DNA of 5,873 nt, taken from assembly GCA_003454415.1 (NCBI GenBank), contig DMKG01000073.1, positions 1,329-7,201 of the forward strand. Reading direction: 5' to 3'. Shown one piece after another: positions 1 through 5,450 of this stretch (its first letter is position 1; each line of letters begins with the position of its first letter). The translations under genes and the position numbers were made by a program. Origin of the DNA: Alphaproteobacteria bacterium (GTDB lineage: Bacteria > Pseudomonadota > Alphaproteobacteria > UBA11222). Below the pieces are notes generated by a model, which ran no database searches, had not been told where the DNA came from, and saw nothing but the letters and a program-made list of their open reading frames with translations.

Positions 1-921
1 CACCGGGTTGGGATCGCGGATCGCCGATTTCAGGAGCCCCTTGGTGTCGGCCGCCGACCAGGGCGCGACGACCTTGAGGCCCGGCACATGGGCGTACCAG
101 CTCGCATAGCACTGGGAATGCTGGGCCGCGACCCGCGCGGCGGCGCCGTTGGGGCCGCGAAAAACGATGGGGCAGCCCATCTGGCCGCCCGACATGTAGC
201 GGGTCTTGGCGGCGGTATTCACGATCTGATCGATGGCCTGCATCGAGAAATTGAAGGTCATGAACTCGACGATCGGACGCAGGCCGCCGAACGCGGCCCC
301 CGCTCCGAGCCCGGCGAAACCATGTTCCGTGATCGGCGTATCGACGATCCGCTTTTCACCGAACTCGGCGAGCAAGCCCTGGCTGACCTTGTAGGCGCCC
401 TCGTAGGCGCCGACCTCTTCGCCCATCAGGAACACGGACTCGTCGCGGCGCATTTCCTCGGCCATGGCGTCGCGCAGGGCCTCGCGCACGCTCTTTGTCG
501 TCATCGGCCCGTCATGGTCCGGTTCCGGCGCGGCGGCGGATGTCGGCGCCGCCGGCCTCTGCTCCGCGGCGGCGACGCTCTTTTCGGCATCGGGCGCCGG
601 CGCGGCGGCGGCCAGCGACGCCGAGGCGGACGTCTCGGCCGTCGCCGGGTCGAACCCCTCCAGATCGTCCGCCGTCTCGCCTTCGGAAAGAATCAGGCCA
701 ATCGGCGCGTTGACGGCGACGGATTCGGTGCCGTCGGGAACCAGCACGCGGCCGAGCACGCCTTCGTCGACCGCCTCGACCTCCATGGTCGCCTTGTCGC
801 TCTCGACCTCCAGCAGCACGTCGCCGACGGCGACCGCATCGCCCTCCTTCTTGTGCCAGCGCGCGATCCGGCCCTCGGTCATCGTCGGCGACAGGGCCGG
901 CATGAGAATGGGGATCGGCAT
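1..921 (-). CDS. pdhB: Pyruvate dehydrogenase E1 component, beta subunit, with N-terminal lipoyl domain (3' end beyond window)
   Basis: Beta subunit of the E1 component of pyruvate dehydrogenase. With PdhA it binds thiamine diphosphate, decarboxylates pyruvate and reductively acetylates a lipoyl group, in the cytoplasm. The reading frame is open from the ATG at 921-919 to base 1, giving 307 residues; about 150 more would be expected to the left. Residues 1-78 are a lipoyl domain (start [14 protein letters not shown]) with the lipoylation lysine K43 in ESDKATME. Residues 85-139 form an Ala/Pro-rich flexible linker. The E1-beta core begins near M140 ([14 protein letters not shown]) and shows [16 protein letters not shown] (167-182), [11 protein letters not shown] and [12 protein letters not shown], with H268 at the conserved histidine. 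A lipoyl domain fused to E1-beta is known from alphaproteobacteria. The start lies 8 bp after the pdhA stop; a GGAGG at 939-935 (minus strand) overlaps the pdhA end with a 13-nt spacer. The pair is very probably one operon, with pdhC (E2) expected further left. Confidence 0.96.
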   Translation of the reverse strand, partial: MPIPILMPALSPTMTEGRIARWHKKEGDAVAVGDVLLEVESDKATMEVEAVDEGVLGRVLVPDGTESVAVNAPIGLILSEGETADDLEGFDPATAETSASASLAAAAPAPDAEKSVAAAEQRPAAPTSAAAPEPDHDGPMTTKSVREALRDAMAEEMRRDESVFLMGEEVGAYEGAYKVSQGLLAEFGEKRIVDTPITEHGFAGLGAGAAFGGLRPIVEFMTFNFSMQAIDQIVNTAAKTRYMSGGQMGCPIVFRGPNGAAARVAAQHSQCYASWYAHVPGLKVVAPWSAADTKGLLKSAIRDPNPV

Positions 922-929
922 CGCCGCGC

Positions 930-1967
930 CTAGGCCTCCGCGAGAACGTCGGTATAGAGCTCGGCCGGAGCCGGCTCCGGGCTCTGCTGGGCGAATTCGG
1001 CGGCATCGGCAACGATGGACCGGATCTCGGCGTCGATCGCCTTCAGCGCCGCCTCGTCGGCCAGACCGGCCGCCACCAGCCGCGCGCCCAGATGGTCGAT
1101 GGGATCGTGATCCTTGCGCATCTGGCTGACTTCCTCGCGGGCGCGGTACTTCGCCGGGTCGGACATCGAATGGCCGCGATAGCGGTAGGTCATCATTTCC
1201 AGCACATACGGCCCCTTGCCGGCGCGAATATGATCGAGCGCCGTCGCGGACGCCGCGCGCACCGCCAGCACGTCCATCCCGTCGACCTGGCCGCCGGGAA
1301 TGCCCAGCGCCTCGCCATGCTTGTACATATCGGTTACGGCGGCGGCGCGCTCCACCGGCGTCCCCATGCCGTACTTGTTGTTCTCGATCACGTAAAGGAC
1401 CGGCAGATCCCACAGCGCCGCCATGTTGAAGGCTTCGTAAACCTGCCCCTGATTGGCCGCACCCTCGCCGAAATAGGTCACGCAGACCCCGCCATCGCCG
1501 CGATATTTATGGGCGAAGGCGAGGCCGGTGCCGATCGGCACCTGGGCCGCCACGATGCCGTGGCCGCCATAGAAGCGCTTCTCCGTGCTGAACATATGCA
1601 TGGAGCCGCCCTTGCCCTTCGAATAGCCCGACCGGCGGCCGGTCAGTTCGGCCATCACGCCTTTCGGATCCATGCCGCAGACCAGCATATGGCCGTGGTC
1701 GCGGTAGCTGGCGATGACGGAATCGGTGTCCGAAAGACAGGCCTGGACGCCGGCCACGACCGCCTCCTGCCCGATATACAGATGGCAGAAACCGCCGATC
1801 AGCCCCATGCCGTACATCTGCCCGGCCTTTTCCTCAAACCGGCGGATCAGCAGCATTTCGCGGTAAAATCCGGGTAAATCCTTCAGATCGGATCGGCCGG
1901 CGTTTTTTTTCGTCCGTTTGGGAGCCGTTTTTTTTCGGGCGGGCTGTTTTGCTGGCGCGGCAGCCAT
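930..1967 (-). CDS. pdhA: Pyruvate dehydrogenase E1 component, alpha subunit
   Basis: Alpha subunit of pyruvate dehydrogenase E1, partner of the adjacent pdhB product; it holds most of the thiamine diphosphate and metal site. It is complete at 345 residues, normal for the family. Residues 1-26 are an Ala/Pro/Lys/Arg-rich tail, probably disordered. The fold starts near residue 33 ([17 protein letters not shown]) and contains [12 protein letters not shown] (58-69), YRDHGH (88-93), GSMHMF (121-126), the diphosphate-binding segment GEGAANQGQ (167-175) ending in ENNKYG (195-200), and YRGHSMSDP (263-271), the loop that is phosphorylated in mitochondrial homologues. Position 168 is Glu where PDH E1-alpha usually has Asp; the related branched-chain E1-alpha also uses GEG, so activity is likely retained. 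The length and the PDH-like motifs make branched-chain dehydrogenase unlikely, as does the lipoyl-E1-beta partner. The ATG at 1967 is supported by AAGGAG at 1984-1979 (minus strand), 11 nt upstream. Two runs of eight A lie in the first 70 coding bases. Confidence 0.96.
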   Translation of the reverse strand: MAAAPAKQPARKKTAPKRTKKNAGRSDLKDLPGFYREMLLIRRFEEKAGQMYGMGLIGGFCHLYIGQEAVVAGVQACLSDTDSVIASYRDHGHMLVCGMDPKGVMAELTGRRSGYSKGKGGSMHMFSTEKRFYGGHGIVAAQVPIGTGLAFAHKYRGDGGVCVTYFGEGAANQGQVYEAFNMAALWDLPVLYVIENNKYGMGTPVERAAAVTDMYKHGEALGIPGGQVDGMDVLAVRAASATALDHIRAGKGPYVLEMMTYRYRGHSMSDPAKYRAREEVSQMRKDHDPIDHLGARLVAAGLADEAALKAIDAEIRSIVADAAEFAQQSPEPAPAELYTDVLAEA

Positions 1968-2064
1968 TAGGGATATCTCTCCTTGTTACCGCGAGTGTAC
2001 GCAGGCATGAACCAAATACTATAAACTATAAATAAAATATTGTTTTTATTAAATAATTATTGCC
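1968..2064 (-). promoter_or_regulatory. AT-rich leader of pdhAB with weak candidate promoter(s)
   Basis: This gap separates ftsB from pdhA. Bases 2011-2062 are almost entirely A and T, against G+C-rich pdhAB. A 7-bp unit ACTATAA is repeated in tandem (2018-2024, 2025-2031). On the minus strand this gives two TATAGT hexamers (2030-2025 and 2023-2018), each one base off the TATAAT consensus and correctly oriented for pdhA. The candidate -35 elements 17 bp upstream match only about 3 of 6 bases, so the assignment is weak. A perfect A/T-only inverted repeat (2031-2037 with 2044-2050, 6-nt loop) and the palindrome AATAATTATT (2053-2062) are also present. No G+C hairpin with a T-run follows ftsB, so read-through from ftsB into pdhA is also possible. 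Confidence 0.35.
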
Positions 2065-2406
2065 TTAATCCGGTCCGGGGGCGGCTGGCTCCGTCTGATC
2101 CAGATAGATCACCCGCTCATTGGGATGGATAAACCCCAATACATCACGCGCCCGCTCTTCCAGTAGATCCGGATCAAGGCTGGTTGACCGCATCATGATA
2201 ACCCTGTGCTCCAACTGCTGCTTTTCGGCGCTTACTTTTCCAAGCTCCTGGCGAAGAGTTTCAATATATTGAGAATAGCGTAAATAGGTGATCAATCCGC
2301 GATCCCCCTGAATGGCGTGATAGCCAAAATAAGCGACCGCGCAGGCGCCCAGGGCAGGGGCCAGAGCATGGCGCAAACGCCGGCGTAACTCATAACGCAA
2401 ATCCAT
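2065..2406 (-). CDS. ftsB: FtsB/DivIC-family septum formation initiator protein
   Basis: Small bitopic cell-division protein of 113 residues, in the usual size range for FtsB/DivIC. Family members bind FtsL and FtsQ at the division site and help activate septal peptidoglycan synthesis. The visible architecture fits: a basic cytoplasmic N-terminus (MDLRYELRRRLRH), one transmembrane helix at about 14-33 (LAPALGACAVAYFGYHAI), then a heptad-like coiled coil at about 42-72 (IETLRQELGKVSAEKQQLEHRV) and the family-typical C-terminal segment DPDLLEERARDVLGFIHPNE (78-97). An ftsB-like gene just upstream of pdhA is common in alphaproteobacteria, where enolase often precedes it; here coaA lies there in the opposite direction. 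The ATG at 2406-2404 is the only reasonable start, because an in-frame TGA lies 12 bases upstream and the next Met is residue 71. The ribosome binding site is poor (GGA, only 3 nt away), suggesting weak or leaderless translation. Sequence conservation in this family is low, so the symbol rests on architecture and context. Confidence 0.85.
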   Translation of the reverse strand: MDLRYELRRRLRHALAPALGACAVAYFGYHAIQGDRGLITYLRYSQYIETLRQELGKVSAEKQQLEHRVIMMRSTSLDPDLLEERARDVLGFIHPNERVIYLDQTEPAAPGPD

Positions 2407-2431
2407 AATTCCACAGAATCACATAGTTACG

Positions 2432-2460
2432 TTGATGGTCAAGGGGCCAGCGCCAATAAT
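2432..2460 (+). promoter_or_regulatory. Candidate sigma-70-type promoter for coaA
   Basis: TTGATG (2432-2437, 4 of 6 matches to TTGACA) and AATAAT (2455-2460, 5 of 6 matches to TATAAT) are separated by exactly 17 bp and point toward coaA. A start of transcription near 2467 would leave a leader of about 40 bases. The -35 hexamer lies in the short palindrome TTGATGGTCAA (2432-2442), whose opposite strand reads TTGACC toward ftsB, but no good -10 follows on that side. Confidence 0.5.
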
Positions 2461-2501
2461 TTTTTCCTGATATACTCAGGTAAATCCACTTCCAGGAAAA
2501 A
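2461..2501 (+). repeat. Inverted repeat in the coaA leader overlapping its ribosome binding site
   Basis: TTTTTCCTG (2461-2469) is a perfect reverse complement of CAGGAAAAA (2493-2501), with 23 bases between. The right arm includes AGGA (2494-2497), the best coaA ribosome binding site, 8 nt before the ATG at 2506. A second inverted repeat, CCTGA (2466-2470) with TCAGG (2476-2480), shares CCTG with the left arm, so the two hairpins would exclude each other. The predicted transcription start near 2467 would remove part of the left arm from the RNA, in which case the symmetry would matter as a DNA site, or not at all. Confidence 0.4.
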
Positions 2502-2505
2502 CAGG

Positions 2506-3426
2506 ATGGCGTTCCAGAAATATCCCGCCTCCGCCCTCTTGCCGCTATTGGAGGAAATAGCCGCTCCCATCCGCTCCCGCGCCCTGCAGATGGTGCTGGC
2601 GGATATGGGCGCCATCGATGCGAAAGAATTCACGGAAATCTATCTGCCCCTGGCGGCGCTGGTGCATTTTCAGATTATGGCCGTCAGGTCTGTTCGCCAG
2701 AAAGTCGCTTTGCTCTCTGGGCCGTCGCCTGTTTCCGCCCCCTTCATCATCGGTCTGGCCGGAAGCGTCGCCGCTGGTAAAAGCACCCTCGCAAGGCTTT
2801 TGCAGCATGCACTGGCTGCATGGCCCGAACATGAACGCGTAGCCTTGATCACGAGTGATGGATTTCTGCATCCCAACCGGATTCTCGAGGAACGTAATCT
2901 GCTGGACCGCAAGGGTTTTCCGGAAAGCTTTGACCAGGAAAGACTGGTTGACTTTTTATTGCGGCTCAAGAGCGGCGAGCGAGAAGTCGGCGCGCCAATT
3001 TACTCTCATGTTCATTACGACGTGGGAGAAGAAGTCCTTACGCTGGCCGCGCCGGATATCGTGATTATCGAGGGAATAAACATGTTGCAGCAGCAGGTGT
3101 CGCTGGCAGGCGAAGCGCATCTGTCCGCATCGGATTTCATTGACTATTCAATTTATCTGCACGCAGATGAAACCATCATCCAGGAATGGTTTGCCGCGCG
3201 CTTCCTGGCATTGATCGCCGCCGCACGCGATACGCCCCAGTCCTTTTATAACAGGTTTGTTCCCCTGTCGGATTCAGAGCGCCGGGGAGTCATAGAATTC
3301 GTCTGGCGGAACATCAACGGGAAGAATCTCAAAGAGCATATTCTGCCGACCAGAGGGCGGGCGGACATGATTCTGCATAAACAGGCGGATCACCAGATAG
3401 CCTATCTTGAATTGCGCAACCTTTGA
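2506..3426 (+). CDS. coaA: Pantothenate kinase, type I (CoaA)
   Basis: Phosphorylates pantothenate with ATP to 4'-phosphopantothenate, the first committed and CoA-feedback-regulated step of CoA synthesis, in the cytoplasm. It has 306 residues, close to the E. coli enzyme (316), and is recognisably similar along most of its length. The P-loop is GSVAAGKST (86-94), with K92 matching E. coli K101. ITSDGFLHPN (115-124) carries D118, matching catalytic D127. KGFPESFD (136-143), APIYSHVHYD (163-172, H168 matching H177) and DIVIIEGINMLQ (184-195) follow, with NLKEHILPTRGRADMIL (274-290) near the end. R97, five residues after the P-loop lysine, matches E. coli R106, which is needed for CoA inhibition, so feedback control is probably kept. 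The ATG at 2506 has AGGA 8 nt upstream. It is divergent from ftsB-pdhAB, and no clear terminator was seen after the TGA. Types II and III pantothenate kinases have unrelated folds and are excluded. Confidence 0.97.
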   Translation: MAFQKYPASALLPLLEEIAAPIRSRALQMVLADMGAIDAKEFTEIYLPLAALVHFQIMAVRSVRQKVALLSGPSPVSAPFIIGLAGSVAAGKSTLARLLQHALAAWPEHERVALITSDGFLHPNRILEERNLLDRKGFPESFDQERLVDFLLRLKSGEREVGAPIYSHVHYDVGEEVLTLAAPDIVIIEGINMLQQQVSLAGEAHLSASDFIDYSIYLHADETIIQEWFAARFLALIAAARDTPQSFYNRFVPLSDSERRGVIEFVWRNINGKNLKEHILPTRGRADMILHKQADHQIAYLELRNL

Positions 3427-3495
3427 TCTCACCTTCATAGTTAATCCTTTCTTGCCTTTGAAGAGTGACAGCGCGCGCACGATTAACTGAATATT

Positions 3496-3505
3496 GCGAA
3501 TTCGC
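3496..3505. repeat. Perfect 10-bp palindrome GCGAATTCGC
   Basis: GCGAATTCGC reads identically on both strands, and the symmetry continues imperfectly outward (AT on the left, AT on the right). It lies about 100 bp before the GGDEF-EAL start and between two AGTTAATC copies. It could be a dimeric regulator's operator, but one copy of a 10-mer is weak evidence. Confidence 0.25.
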
Positions 3506-3586
3506 GCATAGGATGCATTCCGCCAAGAAATGGCTTTGTCTTAATCTTATCTGAAAATGGGCGAAAAACACGTCAGCTTCGCCCGT

Positions 3587-3591
3587 GGGAG
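3587..3591 (+). promoter_or_regulatory. Ribosome binding site fixing the GTG start of the GGDEF-EAL gene
   Basis: GGGAG lies 6 nt before the GTG at 3598. The frame is open upstream only to a TAA at 3484-3486 and contains no ATG, GTG or TTG before 3598. The next in-frame ATG (3718, residue 41) falls inside the PAS-like domain, so GTG is the supported start. Confidence 0.8.
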
Positions 3592-3597
3592 TTAATC

Positions 3598-5448
3598 GTG
3601 AGTTTGGAGACAGAACGTCCAAACCCGCCAAAGGCTGCGGCAGAACTTGTTGCGCGAGCAACAGGCTTTGCTTGTTTATGCAGGGACGGCGAGATTGTTT
3701 TACTGAATGATGCGGCAATGACTCTGCTGGACAGCCGCACGGCGTCCCCTGAGCCTTTTACCGGCCGGCATTTCATTTCCCTTGTCCATGAAGGAGACGT
3801 CTGGGCTCTGAAAAGCTGGTGGGGGAATATGGAAGATCCGTCCGCCCCCGATCTGGGGGCGCGTTGCCATGCGCGCATCGGCAGTTCCAATGGCGGCTGG
3901 CGAAATCTGGAGTTGACCCGCGCCAGTTATTGGTCGGGCAATCAACATTATCAGATCATTTTTGGGCGGACGGTGGCCGGGTCTGATCTTTATGATCCTT
4001 ATACTGGTATTGGCGACGTCTCGTCGCCGCGAGCTGCGTCCAGTCTCAAGGCCACGCTCCTGCGGCGGGAGCGCAGCAAGCGCAAATGGGCCGAACGCAG
4101 TATCCGCCGCCTTGCGTATCAGGATCAGCTTACCGGAATGATCAACCGCGCTTATTTTCAGCAGCGTCTGAGCAGCAATCTGCGCCTGGCGCGGGATCTC
4201 GGCTGGGGTCTGATGCTGCTTATCATCGACATTGATCATTTTAAGAATATCAACGAAAGGCTGGGCTATGAGACCGGGGACAGAATTCTGAAGCAGATTG
4301 CGGAAAGGATAAAAAACTGCATTCGGGGAACAGATATGGCCGCGCGCATTGGAGCGGATGAATTCGCTGTCGTGGTAAGCAATGCCGATGCGCCAAAGGT
4401 AACCGATACGCTTGCGCAAAAACTCATGACGGTTCTGAACGCGCCCTATTCTGTCGGCGACAAGCTTGTGAACATCACCTGTTGTATCGGCTCCGCACTT
4501 TACCCGTCGCATTCGCAGGACGCGGAGGGGTTGCGTAAAAACGCGGAGATAGCGCTTTCGAAAGCCAAGCAATGCGGTCAGGGCGCTTACAGGATTTTTG
4601 ATCCCGTATTCACGGAACAGCTTCAGTTGCGCAGGCAGCTGGAGGATGAACTCGCTATGGCCATCTCCCAGGGCCAGTTGCGCGTGCATTATCAGCCGCA
4701 AATCGTGATGGAAACGGGCGCTATTGCGGGCGCGGAAGCGCTGGTCCGGTGGCAGCATCCCGAAAGAGGCATGATCCCGCCCGCCATGTTCGTGCCGCTG
4801 GCTGAATCTTCCGGGCTGATTTTACCAATGACGCAATGGGTTATGCAGACCGCATGTACGGATCTCAAGCGCTGTCTCGATCTGGGAATCGGCATGGATC
4901 GCGTTTCGGTGAACTTGTCCGCCAATCTGCTGGCCCATAGCGGCTTGAACAATATGATCAGCCAGATTTTGCAGAAAACCGGCTTGCCGGCCAAACGCCT
5001 TGAGGTCGAGATCACCGAAAGCATGGTCATGGATGATCTCGAGAAAGCCAGCGAAACGCTCAATTCGCTTTATCTTCTGGGGGTTGGAATAGCGCTCGAT
5101 GATTTCGGCACGGGCTATTCATCGCTGACTTATCTGCGGCAGTTTCCCCTGGGCACCCTGAAGATTGACCGCTCTTTCATTTCCGAGGTGTCGGTGAATT
5201 CCGAGGATATCGCCATTGTGCGCGCAGTCATCGCCCTTGCGCACAGTCTGAATTTACGCGTGGTCGCCGAAGGGGTTGAGGAGGAGAAGCAGATGGAAAT
5301 CCTGAAGCGCGAACATTGCGACATGGTGCAGGGCTATTATCACAGCAAGCCGCTGCCCCTGAATGAGCTGATTGACTGGTGCATGGCGCGAAAAGACGTC
5401 GCCTCGGCACTCCCCAGCCTGGAGCGCAGATCCCGTTCAGCGGGTTAA
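3598..5448 (+). CDS. PAS-GGDEF-EAL cyclic-di-GMP turnover protein
   Basis: A 616-residue protein that should make and/or degrade the second messenger cyclic di-GMP. No signal peptide or membrane helix is visible, so it is probably cytoplasmic. Residues 20-127 look like a PAS sensor domain (FACLCRDGEIVLLNDAAMTLL, ending GGWRNLELTRASYW), ligand unknown. A basic helical linker (150-172) leads to the GGDEF domain (about 173-335): metal residue D211 in DIDHFKNIN, substrate-binding N219, D228, an intact inhibitory I-site R243-x-x-D246, and the signature at 252-256 reading GADEF instead of GGDEF. The EAL domain (about 345-590) looks complete: E380-A-L, N439 in SVNLS, E471, D501-D502 in DDFGTGYSS, K522, E558 in AEGVEE, and Q578 in QGY. 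Phosphodiesterase activity is therefore well supported, while cyclase activity is uncertain; the GGDEF domain may instead be a GTP-sensing regulator of the EAL domain. It follows coaA by 171 bp with its own repeats, so it may be transcribed separately. GTG start. Confidence 0.95.
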   Translation: MSLETERPNPPKAAAELVARATGFACLCRDGEIVLLNDAAMTLLDSRTASPEPFTGRHFISLVHEGDVWALKSWWGNMEDPSAPDLGARCHARIGSSNGGWRNLELTRASYWSGNQHYQIIFGRTVAGSDLYDPYTGIGDVSSPRAASSLKATLLRRERSKRKWAERSIRRLAYQDQLTGMINRAYFQQRLSSNLRLARDLGWGLMLLIIDIDHFKNINERLGYETGDRILKQIAERIKNCIRGTDMAARIGADEFAVVVSNADAPKVTDTLAQKLMTVLNAPYSVGDKLVNITCCIGSALYPSHSQDAEGLRKNAEIALSKAKQCGQGAYRIFDPVFTEQLQLRRQLEDELAMAISQGQLRVHYQPQIVMETGAIAGAEALVRWQHPERGMIPPAMFVPLAESSGLILPMTQWVMQTACTDLKRCLDLGIGMDRVSVNLSANLLAHSGLNNMISQILQKTGLPAKRLEVEITESMVMDDLEKASETLNSLYLLGVGIALDDFGTGYSSLTYLRQFPLGTLKIDRSFISEVSVNSEDIAIVRAVIALAHSLNLRVVAEGVEEEKQMEILKREHCDMVQGYYHSKPLPLNELIDWCMARKDVASALPSLERRSRSAG

Positions 5449-5450
5449 CC
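5432..5450. other. Overlapping convergent stop codons with a short hairpin
   Basis: The GGDEF-EAL gene ends with TAA at 5446-5448, and gluQRS on the other strand ends with TAA at 5447-5445, so the genes share TTAA inside the palindrome GGTTAACC (5443-5450). Just before it, CCCG (5432-5435) and CGGG (5441-5444) can pair around a 5-nt loop. There is no T-run on either side, so this is at best a weak terminator. Confidence 0.5.

Larger units (their letters stand above)
3439..3597 (+). repeat. Repeated AGTTAATC motif before the GGDEF-EAL gene
   Basis: Within the 171-bp gap between coaA and the GGDEF-EAL gene, AGTTAATC occurs exactly at 3439-3446 and 3590-3597 and inverted (GATTAACT) at 3481-3488. 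A near copy, TCTTAATC, is at 3539-3546. The last exact copy fills the space between the GGGAG ribosome binding site and the GTG start codon. Chance expectation for a given 8-mer on both strands of 171 bp is far below one. It may be the site of an unidentified regulator. It shares TTAA with CtrA half-sites but lacks the TTAA-N7-TTAA spacing, so CtrA is not claimed. Confidence 0.45.

Noticed and set aside
88..933. 281-codon open frame on the plus strand opposite pdhB
   Set aside because: It is antisense to a clearly recognisable lipoyl-E1-beta gene; the translation is Arg/Gly/His-rich and low in complexity, as expected for the shadow of a G+C-rich gene.
464..1129. Ala/Ser-rich open frame of 221 codons on the plus strand
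   Set aside because: It spans the pdhB linker and the pdhA-pdhB junction in antisense; its repetitive Ala/Ser/Pro content mirrors the Ala/Pro-rich linker.
1092..1877. 261-codon open frame on the plus strand opposite pdhA
   Set aside because: It is entirely antisense to pdhA, whose family motifs are unmistakable; its own translation shows no recognisable domain.
3427..3480. Rho-independent terminator after coaA
   Set aside because: CTTCA and TGAAG can pair weakly, but there is no G+C-rich stem followed by a T-run.
3541..3597. CtrA binding site before the GGDEF-EAL gene
   Set aside because: TTAA tetramers are present, but none are spaced as TTAA-N7-TTAA and no TTAACCAT half-site occurs.
3329..3890. 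Overlapping minus-strand frames across the coaA end, the gap and the PAS region
   Set aside because: They lack recognisable domains and lie opposite well-supported genes; the 171-bp gap is better described by its repeats and ribosome binding site.
3700..4758. 352-codon open frame on the minus strand opposite the GGDEF-EAL gene
   Set aside because: Long, but antisense to conserved PAS, GGDEF and EAL coding sequence, and no known family was recognised in it.
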